Shown piece by piece: positions 48,218 to 56,122 of a stretch of DNA of 64,000 bases (position 1 is the first letter of the stretch; each line of letters starts with the position of its first letter). The position numbers were made by a program, and so were the translations under genes. A model generated the notes under the pieces. That model ran no database searches and was not told the origin of the DNA. It worked only from the letters and a program-made list of their open reading frames with translations. Source of the stretch: VRUE01 sp044867645 (GTDB lineage Bacteria > Actinomycetota > Thermoleophilia > Solirubrobacterales > 70-9). Location: positions 1 through 64,000 of the forward strand of contig JBIOVI010000063.1 of assembly GCA_044867645.1 (NCBI GenBank), in the 5' to 3' direction.

Positions 48218-49245
48218 AGCAGACCCTCCGTCTCCTCGAGGCCCAGCATCAGGTTGAGGCACTGCACCGCCTGGCCCGAAGCTCCCTTCCAGAGGTTGTC
48301 GATCGCCGAGAAGGCAAGCACCCTGCCGCGCTCCTCGACCGTGACGTAGACATGGCACTCGTTCGTGTCGCGCACGTCGCGCAGTCCGGGTGGCTGCGCG
48401 ACCGCATGGACGAAGGGCTCGCCCGCGTAGCGCTCGGCGTAAAGCGCCTGCACCTCTTCTTTGGAGGCCGGCTCGCTCAGCTGCGCGTAGCAGCTGGTCA
48501 GCTCGCCCTGGTCGAGCGGCAGCAGGTGCGGGACGAAGGTGACCGGAACGGCACCACCGAGCGCCTCGAGCTCCTGTTCGATCTCGGGCCGGTGGCGGTG
48601 GCCCTCGGTCTTATAGGGGAAGGCGTTCTCGTCCATGCTCGCGTAATGCATCGCGTCGCCGCCGCCGCGCCCGGCCCCCGAGACGCCTTGCTTAGCGTCG
48701 ATCACGACGTCGGCGAGCAGACCCCGTTCCGCCAACGGCGCCAACGCCAATACGCTCGCGGTCGGGTAGCAACCGGGCACCGCGACCAGCTTGGCCTCGC
48801 GCAGCTCGTCGCGATACAGCTCGGACAAGCCGTAGACCGCGCCGTCGAACAGCTCCGGCGCGCCGTGCTCGCCGTACCATCGCTCGTAGGTCGCCCGGTC
48901 GCGCAGCCGGAAGTCGGCGGAGAGGTCCGCCACCACGATCCCGCGCTCGCGCAGGGCGGCGACGGCCGGCGCCGAGGCGCCGTGCGGATAGGCGACGATC
49001 GCCGCGTCGACTCCCCCGACCCCGTCCAGGTCCAGCTCGGTTAGCTCCAGCGGCACGCGGTAGCGTGGGTAAAGACGATCGAGCCGCGTGCCCGCGTCGC
49101 TGCGCGAGGTGACCGCGACCAGCTCGAGGCGCGGATGGCGCCAGACGATCTGAGCGGCGAGGGCACCGGTGAAGCCGGAGGCCCCGGCGACCAGCACCCG
49201 TGCGGCGGGATCCCCCTGAAGCGGTTGCGGGCGCGCGTCACTCAC
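48214..49245 (-). CDS. argC: N-acetyl-gamma-glutamyl-phosphate reductase
   Basis: 343 residues from GTG 49245, which overlaps the pheT stop by eight bases. 'VAGASGFTGALAAQIV' binds NADP, the catalytic cysteine is in 'VAVPGCYPTASVLAL', and 'VPHLLPLDQGELTSCYA' follows. It reduces the acyl phosphate made by ArgB. The overlap links arginine synthesis to the phenylalanyl-tRNA synthetase genes. Confidence 0.95.
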   Translation of the reverse strand: MSDARPQPLQGDPAARVLVAGASGFTGALAAQIVWRHPRLELVAVTSRSDAGTRLDRLYPRYRVPLELTELDLDGVGGVDAAIVAYPHGASAPAVAALRERGIVVADLSADFRLRDRATYERWYGEHGAPELFDGAVYGLSELYRDELREAKLVAVPGCYPTASVLALAPLAERGLLADVVIDAKQGVSGAGRGGGDAMHYASMDENAFPYKTEGHRHRPEIEQELEALGGAVPVTFVPHLLPLDQGELTSCYAQLSEPASKEEVQALYAERYAGEPFVHAVAQPPGLRDVRDTNECHVYVTVEERGRVLAFSAIDNLWKGASGQAVQCLNLMLGLEETEGLL

Positions 49246-51697
49246 GGAGCGAGCCCCCAATCTCGCCCAGGACGGTGGCGATCGAGCCGCGCAGCGTCGC
49301 GACCTCCTCGTCGGTGAGGGTGCGGTCGCCGGCCCGGAACTCGAGCCGCAGCGCGAGGCTCTTGCGACCCGCGCCGAGCTGCTCGCCTTCGTAGAGGTCG
49401 AATACCGCGGCCGAGCGTAGGAGCTCGCCGCCACCGGCCAGCACGGCCTCCCGTATCCGCGCGGCGGAGACCTCGAGTGGCACGACGACGGCCAGATCTT
49501 GGAGGACAGCCGGGAAGGTGGTCACGTCCTCGAACGTCTCCTCCCCCGCGGACGCCGCCCCGATCAGAGCCGCCAGTCCGACTTCGAAGCCGGTCGCCGC
49601 CTCGAGGTCCCAGCCGCGGCAGACGAGTGGGTTCAGCTCGCCGATCCAGCCCACCTCGTCGCCCTCGACGAGGATCTTGGCGGCACGCCCGGGGTGCAGA
49701 AATGGCTCCGCCGTGGGCTCGAAGGCGAGCGCCAACCCGAGCCGGGCCACGACGGCCTCGAGCACGCCCTTGACGGCGAAGAAGTCCGCCGCCTCGGCGC
49801 CGCCTCGCCACGATTCCGGCGTCAGCGATCCCACCGCGAGGCCACCGAGCCGGTGCGGCTCGGAGAACGGCGCCGGCCGCTCGCCGGCGAACTCGCCGCC
49901 CAGCGGACCACCAGTCGAGCCGCTGGCGGGAAGGTAGACGCGGCCCGACTCGAAGAGGGCGACACGGTCCACATCGCGCGCCAGGTTGCTCCGCGCGGCG
50001 TTCAGCAACGAGCCGAGCAGGCTCGTCCGCATCACCGATTGGTCCTCGGACAGAGGGTTGGACACGACGACGCCGGCGGCGCGAGGGTCGTCTGCCGGGA
50101 TCCGCAGCCTGCCCGGCTCGCCGGGGTCGGTGAAGCTCCAGCCGACGATCTCATCGAAGCCGAGGTCGCGCATCGCGTCCTCGGCGCGGCGGCGCAGTCG
50201 CTGGTCCCGGCTCAGCCCGCCCGCCTGCCCGGCCGACCCGGGCAGGGTCGATGGCAGGTGCTCGTCGAGGCCATGGACGCGCGCCACCTCCTCGATCAGG
50301 TCGGCCTCGCGGGTGACGTCGTAGTGGCGGTCGGGCGGAACCTCGACGACGAGGTCGCCGCCGTTCGCCTCGACCCCGAAGCCGAGCCGCTTCAGGTAGG
50401 CAACCTGATCGGCCTGCTCGATCCGCATCCCGAGCAGGCCCTCGACCCGCTCGCCGCGCAGACGGATCCGCGCAGGCGACGGAGGCTCGGCGGCGACGTC
50501 GATCGTGCCGGGGACGAGCTTCGCCCCGCACAGCTCGACCATCAGCCGCGAGGCGATCTGCTGCGCCCGCATGCACAGCGCCGGGTGAAGCTGCTTCTCG
50601 AAGCGCGAGGAGGCCTCCGAGCGCAGGCCGAGCAGGCGCGAGGTGCGGAGGATGTTGGTGCCGTTCCAGTTGGCGACCTCGAGCAACACCCGCGTCGTCT
50701 CCTCGGAGACCTCGGACACCTGGCCGCCCATGATCCCGGCGATCCCGGAGGGACCATCGCGGTCGCAAACCAGCACGGTCTCAGCGTCCAGCTCGCGCTC
50801 GACGCCGTCGAGCGTCGTCATCTTCTCCCCGTCCGCGGCAGTGCGGACACTCAGCGCGCCCTCGGGAACCCTGTCGAGGTCGAAGGCGTGCAGCGGCTGC
50901 GCGGTCAACAGCATCACGTAGTTGGTGATGTCGACCACATTGTTGATCGGTCGCTGCCCGGCGACGCTCAACCGCGCCTGCAGCCAGGCAGGCGAGGGGG
51001 CGATCTTGACGTCGGTGAAGACGCGGGCAGTGAAGCGCGGGCAGAGCTCGGGGACCTCGACCGCGACCGAGGCGTAATCGCCCACCTCGCCCCCACCCTC
51101 GGCGGGAGCGTCCTCCGCCCAGGGCTCGGGGGCGAGCGGCGCGGCGCTGATCGCGTGCACCTCGCGCGCGACTCCGTAGACGCCGAAGCAGTCGACCCGG
51201 TTGGGCGTCACCTCCAACTCGAACACCGGCTCGGCCAGCGGCAGCGCCTCTGCGAGGGGGGTTCCGGCCACGGGGCCCTCGTCGAGGACGAGGATCCCAT
51301 CCGCCTCCTCGGCGATCTCCAGCTCGGCGGCCGAGAGGATCATCCCGTGGGACTCGACGCCGCGCAGCTTCGCCTTGCCCAGCTTCGTCCCGTCGGGCAT
51401 GGTCGCCCCGGGAAGCGCAACCGGGACGGTCTGGCCGGCGGCCACGTTGGGCGCCCCACAGACGATCGTCCGCACCTCATCCTCGCCGGTGTCGACCCTG
51501 CAGACGCTGAGCCGGTCTGCATTGGGGTGGGATTCGCACTCCACCACCCGCCCGATGACGAAGCCGTCGGTCGCGGACGGCCCGACGATCGCGACCCGCT
51601 CGACCTCGGTCCCGGTCATCGCCAGCCGCTCGGCCAGCTCGCCAGCCTCGACCCCCGGGTCGCAGTACTCGCGCAACCACGAGTGAGGGACTCTCAT
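49238..51697 (-). CDS. pheT: Phenylalanine-tRNA ligase beta subunit
   Basis: 819 residues. An N-terminal EMAP/tRNA-binding domain ('VIGRVVECESHPNADRLSVCRVDTG'), the B3/4 editing domain, B5 ('PPDRHYDVTREADLIEEVARVHG') and the C-terminal anticodon-binding domain ('LRLEFRAGDRTLTDEEV') are all recognisable. It forms the alpha2-beta2 enzyme with PheS and provides tRNA binding and Tyr editing. Starts in the stop of pheS (ATGA). Confidence 0.96.
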   Translation of the reverse strand: MRVPHSWLREYCDPGVEAGELAERLAMTGTEVERVAIVGPSATDGFVIGRVVECESHPNADRLSVCRVDTGEDEVRTIVCGAPNVAAGQTVPVALPGATMPDGTKLGKAKLRGVESHGMILSAAELEIAEEADGILVLDEGPVAGTPLAEALPLAEPVFELEVTPNRVDCFGVYGVAREVHAISAAPLAPEPWAEDAPAEGGGEVGDYASVAVEVPELCPRFTARVFTDVKIAPSPAWLQARLSVAGQRPINNVVDITNYVMLLTAQPLHAFDLDRVPEGALSVRTAADGEKMTTLDGVERELDAETVLVCDRDGPSGIAGIMGGQVSEVSEETTRVLLEVANWNGTNILRTSRLLGLRSEASSRFEKQLHPALCMRAQQIASRLMVELCGAKLVPGTIDVAAEPPSPARIRLRGERVEGLLGMRIEQADQVAYLKRLGFGVEANGGDLVVEVPPDRHYDVTREADLIEEVARVHGLDEHLPSTLPGSAGQAGGLSRDQRLRRRAEDAMRDLGFDEIVGWSFTDPGEPGRLRIPADDPRAAGVVVSNPLSEDQSVMRTSLLGSLLNAARSNLARDVDRVALFESGRVYLPASGSTGGPLGGEFAGERPAPFSEPHRLGGLAVGSLTPESWRGGAEAADFFAVKGVLEAVVARLGLALAFEPTAEPFLHPGRAAKILVEGDEVGWIGELNPLVCRGWDLEAATGFEVGLAALIGAASAGEETFEDVTTFPAVLQDLAVVVPLEVSAARIREAVLAGGGELLRSAAVFDLYEGEQLGAGRKSLALRLEFRAGDRTLTDEEVATLRGSIATVLGEIGGSLRE

Positions 51698-52752
51698 AGG
51701 AACTGCCCCAGCATTCGCACGTCGTTGTCGAAAAAGCGCCGCAGGTCCGGGACGCCGTGGCGCAGCATCGCGATCCGCTCCACCCCCATGCCGAAGGCGA
51801 AGCCCTGCACCCGCTCAGGGTCGTAGCCGTTCTCGGCGACGAAGCCGAGCACGTTGGGGTCGACCATGCCGGCACCGCCGACCTCGATCCAGCCCTGGCC
51901 CTTGCAGAGGTTGCAGCGCCCGCCGTCGACCAACTCGCCCGTCCCCTCGCACTGGAAGCAGGAGACGTCGAACTCGACGCTGGGCTCGGTGAAGGGGAAG
52001 AAGTGCGGCCGCATCCGCGCCTCACGGCCCGTGCCGAAGATCGCCTTCAGCATTTCTTCCAGCGTCCCCTGCAGGTCGGCAAGCGTGATCCCCTCCCCGA
52101 TCGCAAGCCCCTCGACCTGGTGGAACATCGGCGTGTGGGTGGCGTCGGAATCGCGCCGGTAGACCTTGCCGGGCATGATCGCGAAGATCGGCGGGGGCTG
52201 TGACTCCATGGCGCGGATCTGCACCGGCGAAGTGTGGGTGCGCAAGAGGAGCTCGGGGTGGGACTGGATGTAGAAGGTGTCCTGCAGCATCCGCGCCGGG
52301 TGGCCCGGCGGGTGGTTGAGCGCGGTGAAGTTGTAGTAGTCGTGCTCGATCTCGGGCCCATCGAGGACCCGGTAGCCGAGGCCGATCATCACGTCCTCGA
52401 TCTGCCGCGTCGTGCGGGTGATCAGGTGGAGGTGGCCACTTGGCCTGGGTGGCGCCCCGGGCAGCGTGACGTCCACCCGGTCGGTGGCCAGCCTTGCCTC
52501 CAGCTCGCTCGCGTCCAGCTCGGCGCCGCGCCGCTCGAGCAGCGATTCCAGTTCCTTGCTGACCCGGTTGGCGCCGCCGCCGACCGCACCACGCTCGTCC
52601 TCGGGCAGCTTGGCGATGCCGCGCAGGACCGTCGTCAGCTCCGCTTTGCGGCCCAGGTACCGGACCCGCAGCTCCTCGAGCTCGGCGGTGCCGGTTGCGG
52701 CCTCGATCGCCGTCGTTGCCTCCGCCCCGATCTTCTCGATCCGTTCAAGCAT
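51694..52752 (-). CDS. pheS: Phenylalanine-tRNA ligase alpha subunit
   Basis: 352 residues from ATG 52752. N-terminal coiled coil, class II motif 2 ('KVYRRDSDATHTPMFHQVEGL') and motif 3 ('GFAFGMGVERIAML'). A CxxC-type pair ('SCFQCEGTG' and 'CNLCKGQG') forms a zinc ribbon in the catalytic domain, as in a subset of PheS proteins. It activates phenylalanine and charges tRNA-Phe. Confidence 0.96.
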   Translation of the reverse strand: MLERIEKIGAEATTAIEAATGTAELEELRVRYLGRKAELTTVLRGIAKLPEDERGAVGGGANRVSKELESLLERRGAELDASELEARLATDRVDVTLPGAPPRPSGHLHLITRTTRQIEDVMIGLGYRVLDGPEIEHDYYNFTALNHPPGHPARMLQDTFYIQSHPELLLRTHTSPVQIRAMESQPPPIFAIMPGKVYRRDSDATHTPMFHQVEGLAIGEGITLADLQGTLEEMLKAIFGTGREARMRPHFFPFTEPSVEFDVSCFQCEGTGELVDGGRCNLCKGQGWIEVGGAGMVDPNVLGFVAENGYDPERVQGFAFGMGVERIAMLRHGVPDLRRFFDNDVRMLGQFL

Positions 52753-53464
52753 CTGGCGCGGCCTCCCGCATGGCGGGCGACGATAGCCGCTCGCAGGAGA
52801 TTGCCGCGGCGGCAGCCACATTGAGCGACTCGGCGCCGCCCGGCCGTAGGGGAATCGTCACCGCCACATCGCATTCCTGCAGCGCCGCGGCCGGCAGTCC
52901 CTCCCGCTCGGCACCGAGGCAGAGAGTTGCGGCGCCGGCCAGCGCCTCCAGCCCGTCACCGCCATGGGCGACCAGCGCGGCTCGGGGCCGCGGGGTGGCC
53001 TCGATGCCGGCCCGCAATAGCGACTGGCCGAAGATAGACCCCATGCTCGCCCGCGCCGCCTTCGGCCCGTACGGATCGGCGCAGCCGGAACCGAGGACGA
53101 CGGTGCCGCCGACCAAGGCGTGGGCAGTGCGGATGATCGCACCGACGTTGCCGGGGTCGCCGATGCCCTCCAGGTACACGCAAGGCTGCCGTAGCGCCTC
53201 GGCCCAGACCTGCGGCCAGACGGCGATCGCCCGCGTTCCCGAGCCGAGCGCGGAGACCTCGGCCAACAATTCCGGCTCGACCTCCTCACCGCCGAGACCG
53301 CTGCCAGCGGCCGTCAGGACGAAGAGCGGTTCGGCGCCCGCCGCGAGTCCTGCCTCGACCAGGTCCTCGCCCTCGGTCGCAAACCGCCCCTCGCGCTCGC
53401 GGTGCTTGCGATCGCGCAGCTTGCGGACCAGTTTCAGCTTCTCGTTGTGGGGGCTGGAAATCAT
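52745..53464 (-). CDS. TrmH/SpoU-family 2'-O-ribose RNA methyltransferase
   Basis: 239 residues from ATG 53464. An N-terminal substrate-binding part ('HNEKLKLVRKLRDRKHREREGRF') and the SPOUT knot: 'LEGIGDPGNVGAIIRTAHAL', 'ASMGSIFGQ', 'LGAEREGLP' and 'IPLRPGGAESLNVAAAAAI'. The family methylates 23S rRNA or tRNA; the target is unclear. It is first in the block with pheS and overlaps it by eight bases, and is separated from rplT by a terminator. Confidence 0.9.
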   Translation of the reverse strand: MISSPHNEKLKLVRKLRDRKHREREGRFATEGEDLVEAGLAAGAEPLFVLTAAGSGLGGEEVEPELLAEVSALGSGTRAIAVWPQVWAEALRQPCVYLEGIGDPGNVGAIIRTAHALVGGTVVLGSGCADPYGPKAARASMGSIFGQSLLRAGIEATPRPRAALVAHGGDGLEALAGAATLCLGAEREGLPAAALQECDVAVTIPLRPGGAESLNVAAAAAISCERLSSPAMREAAPDA

Positions 53465-53520
53465 CCTGTTCGGTTCTGGGTCGTCGTTTCTTCTCCTGGA
53501 ATGCCCAGAGGAACCTGGGC

Positions 53521-53548
53521 AAATAAAAACGGGCCGTGAAAACGGCCC
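53521..53548 (-). terminator. Rho-independent terminator after rplT
   Basis: Read on the minus strand: GGGCCGT, a TTTC loop, ACGGCCC, then GTTTTTATTT. Stem at 53531-53548 in plus coordinates, T-run at 53521-53529. It ends the rpmI-rplT transcript or attenuates read-through into the TrmH-pheST-arg block. Confidence 0.85.
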
Positions 53549-53576
53549 GCCCGGGAAAGTGGAGTGTGGGTTGCGG

Positions 53577-53936
53577 CTAGGCGGCCGCACCCTCCCGGGC
53601 GAGCTCCACGAATCGGCGGAATGCATCTCGGTCTGAGACCGCTATCTCGGCGAGCATCTTGCGGTTGACCTCGACCCCGGCCTTGTCGAGGCCGTGGATC
53701 AGCTCCGAGTAGCTCATGCCCTCAAGCCGCGCAGCGGCGTTGATCCGGGTGATCCAGAGCCGCCGGAACTCCCGCTTGCGGTTACGCCGGTCTCGATAGG
53801 CATACATCCCCGACCGCTGCACCTGCTCTTTGGCGAAGCGATAGGAAGAATGCTTGCGACCGAAGTAGCCCTTCGCTTCCTTCAGCACCTTGCGCCGCTT
53901 CTTGCGGGCGTGGACGGAGCGCTTGACCCGGCTCAC
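53577..53936 (-). CDS. rplT: 50S ribosomal protein L20
   Basis: 119 residues from GTG 53936. The basic start 'MSRVKRSVHARKKRRKVLKEAKGYFG' (partly shown in family form), 'FRRLWITRINAAAR' and 'GMSYSELIHGL' are classic. It binds 23S rRNA early in 50S assembly and in many bacteria represses its own operon. Overlaps the rpmI stop by GTGA. Confidence 0.97.
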   Translation of the reverse strand: MSRVKRSVHARKKRRKVLKEAKGYFGRKHSSYRFAKEQVQRSGMYAYRDRRNRKREFRRLWITRINAAARLEGMSYSELIHGLDKAGVEVNRKMLAEIAVSDRDAFRRFVELAREGAAA

Positions 53937-54133
53937 TTTCCACCTCCGAGCAGCTGCCTGACCCGCTTTTCGTCGGCCTTGGCTATCTCGACCGGCCGCG
54001 CCATCTGCCGCTTCCGCTTCGGTGACTTTTTCTCGAGGATGTGGCTCGAGTAGGCGCGCCGCCCGCGCAGCTTGCCCTTGGCGGTCTTGCGGAACCGCTT
54101 CTTCGCACCGGAATGGGTTTTCATCTTCGGCAT
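53933..54133 (-). CDS. rpmI: 50S ribosomal protein L35
   Basis: 66 residues from ATG 54133: 'MPKMKTHSGAKKRF', 'GKLRGRRAYSSHILEKK' and 'KRVRQLLGG' match L35 along its full length. It is co-translated with rplT. infC, its usual upstream partner, is 1.2 kb away with wecB inserted between them in the opposite direction. Confidence 0.96.
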   Translation of the reverse strand: MPKMKTHSGAKKRFRKTAKGKLRGRRAYSSHILEKKSPKRKRQMARPVEIAKADEKRVRQLLGGGK

Positions 54134-54208
54134 CGGGACGGGTATTGAAGCAGACCGGCGGTGGGTGGCGCCGGAGGCAGCGGACCGCGCCGGTAGGCTG
54201 CCGCGGTC

Positions 54209-55291
54209 ATGCGGATCGTCTACGTGATCGGAACCCGGCCGAACTTCGTCAAGACGGCTCCTGTGATCGCGGCACTGCGCGCCCGTCTCCCTGATGGGCG
54301 CCACACGATCGTCCACACTGGCCAGCACTACGACCGGCTGATGTCGGAGGTCTTTTTCGAGGAGCTCGGCGTGCCCGCACCAGACCACATGCTCGAGGTT
54401 GGCTCCGGTAGCCACGCCGAACAGACCGCGCGCACGATGGAGCGCCTGGAGCCGGTCCTCGACGCCGAACAACCCGACCTCGTGATGGTCCCTGGCGACG
54501 TCAACTCGACCCTCGCCGCGGTCCTGACCGCGGTCAAGATGCACATCCCGGTCGCCCACATCGAGTCTGGACTGCGCAGCTTCGACCGCGCCATGCCCGA
54601 GGAGATCAACCGGATCGTCGCCGACGAGTTCTCCGAGTACCTCTTCCTGCACAGCGACGAGGCGATCGAGAACCTGCGCGCGGAGGGTATCGCCGACGAG
54701 CGCATGCACTTCGTCGGCAACACGATGATCGACACCCTGGTGGCACTAGAGGGGCGGATCCGCGAGGCGGAGTCCGCGTCGACGCTCGGCGTCGAGCCGG
54801 GCCAGTACATGCTCGTCACCTTGCACCGCCCGGCCCTCGTCGACGGCGAGCTGCTGCCGGAGACGGTGAAGCAACTCGGTGCGCTCGCAAGGGAGATGCC
54901 GGTCGTTTTCCCGGTCCACCCGCGGACCCGGAAGAAGATGGAGGAGATCTCCTCCGACCACCCGGGCCTGCTGCTCTCCGAGCCCCTCGGCTACGTCGAC
55001 TTCCTCTCGCTGATCGCCGACGCCGGCGCCGTCCTCACCGACTCCGGCGGGATCCAGGAGGAGACGAGCTATCTGGGTATCCCCTGCTTCACCTTGCGCG
55101 ACAACACCGAGCGGCCGGTAACGATCCGCGCCGGCACCAACACCCTGCTCGGCCTAGACCCCGCCGCGATCGCCACCATCCCAGAAGCTCTAGGCAAGCG
55201 CCCAGCGCAACGCCCCGAGCCCCCTCCTCTGTGGGACGGCCACGCAGCAGAGAGGATCGCCGACGCGCTTGAGGAGGGACTCCCCCGGTAG
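54209..55291 (+). CDS. wecB: UDP-N-acetylglucosamine 2-epimerase (non-hydrolysing)
   Basis: 360 residues. 'VIGTRPNFVKTAPVI' start, 'HTGQHYDRLMS', 'VPGDVNSTLAAVL', 'HIESGLRSFDRAMPEEINR' and 'TDSGGIQEE' are all conserved. It makes UDP-ManNAc for envelope polysaccharides. It is the only plus-strand gene in a long minus-strand block, dividing infC from rpmI-rplT. Its last codons lie within a long palindromic repeat. Confidence 0.93.
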   Translation: MRIVYVIGTRPNFVKTAPVIAALRARLPDGRHTIVHTGQHYDRLMSEVFFEELGVPAPDHMLEVGSGSHAEQTARTMERLEPVLDAEQPDLVMVPGDVNSTLAAVLTAVKMHIPVAHIESGLRSFDRAMPEEINRIVADEFSEYLFLHSDEAIENLRAEGIADERMHFVGNTMIDTLVALEGRIREAESASTLGVEPGQYMLVTLHRPALVDGELLPETVKQLGALAREMPVVFPVHPRTRKKMEEISSDHPGLLLSEPLGYVDFLSLIADAGAVLTDSGGIQEETSYLGIPCFTLRDNTERPVTIRAGTNTLLGLDPAAIATIPEALGKRPAQRPEPPPLWDGHAAERIADALEEGLPR

Positions 55292-55389
55292 GGGTGAAAC
55301 GTCTTGTACTTTTTCGGTGTCGGCAACGGGGGTCAGCCTGACCACGATCCACCGAAAAAGTTAAGTGGAACCCCTGCCGGGGGAGTCCC
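55276..55389. repeat. Long palindromic repeat, copy 2 (wecB-infC gap)
   Basis: Ends match over 19 of 20 positions: GGGACTCCCCCGGTAGGGGT (55276-55295) against the reverse complement of 55370-55389. Inner arms ACTTTTTCGGTG / CACCGAAAAAGT are perfect, and the centre holds GGTCA-GCC-TGACC. It spans the whole gap between the convergent wecB and infC stops and covers the last codons of wecB. It shares CTTGTACTTTTTCG with copy 1 (31484). Confidence 0.75.
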
Positions 55390-55980
55390 CTATTCCTCGC
55401 CCTTCGTCTCCTCTTTGCTCGAAGACGCCGCCGCCTCTTTGCTGGGGGCCAGCATCATGCTCATGTTGCGCCCTTCCTGAAGCGGCTCGGACTCGATCAC
55501 CGCAAGTCCGTCGAGATCCTCGAAGAGGCGCTGTAACAGGTTCCTGCCGCGCTCTGGATGGGCCTGCTCGCGGCCGCGGAACATGATCGTGATCTTGACC
55601 TTGTTCTGGTGGCGCAGGAAGCGCTCGACGTGGCCCTTCTTCGTCTCGTAGTCGTGGTCGGCGATCTTCGGCCGCAGCTTGATCTCGCGCACGTTGACCT
55701 GCTGCTGGTGCTTGCGGGCGGCCTTCTGCTTCTGCTCCTGCTCGTACTTGTACTTCGAGTAGTCGAGCAGGCGGGTGACCGGCGGTTTCGAGCCGGGCGC
55801 CACCTCGACCAAGTCGAGGTCGGCCTCCTGGGCGCGCTTCAGCGCCTCGGGCGTGTCGAGGATGCCGAGCTGCTCGCCGTCGGCGCCGATCAGGCGCACT
55901 TTGGGGACACGGATGCGCTCGTTGATGCGCGTCGTGTCGCGCTCCGGCGGCCGGCGATCGAACCTGCGCGGGACAGGCAC
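55390..55980 (-). CDS. infC: Translation initiation factor IF-3
   Basis: 196 residues from GTG 55980, a rare-type start as is usual for infC. The N-domain 'INERIRVPKVRLIGADGEQLG', the linker 'YSKYKYEQEQKQK' and the C-domain 'EIKLRPKIADHDYETK', 'ITIMFRGREQAH' are present, plus a short acidic tail. IF-3 keeps subunits apart and proofreads start codons. Lies downstream of thrS. Confidence 0.96.
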   Translation of the reverse strand: MPVPRRFDRRPPERDTTRINERIRVPKVRLIGADGEQLGILDTPEALKRAQEADLDLVEVAPGSKPPVTRLLDYSKYKYEQEQKQKAARKHQQQVNVREIKLRPKIADHDYETKKGHVERFLRHQNKVKITIMFRGREQAHPERGRNLLQRLFEDLDGLAVIESEPLQEGRNMSMMLAPSKEAAASSSKEETKGEE

Positions 55981-56122
55981 TATCTAGAGGAGAGGTGGAG
56001 CTTCAAGAGGACGAGGGGTGCGGAAGCGGGCACGGGACGCTCAGCGGCGCTCTGTGTTTGGCATGCCTGCGAACAAGTGGCCGAAGTATAGGCACAGGAC
56101 CGATCTAGGGCTCGGCGGCACC

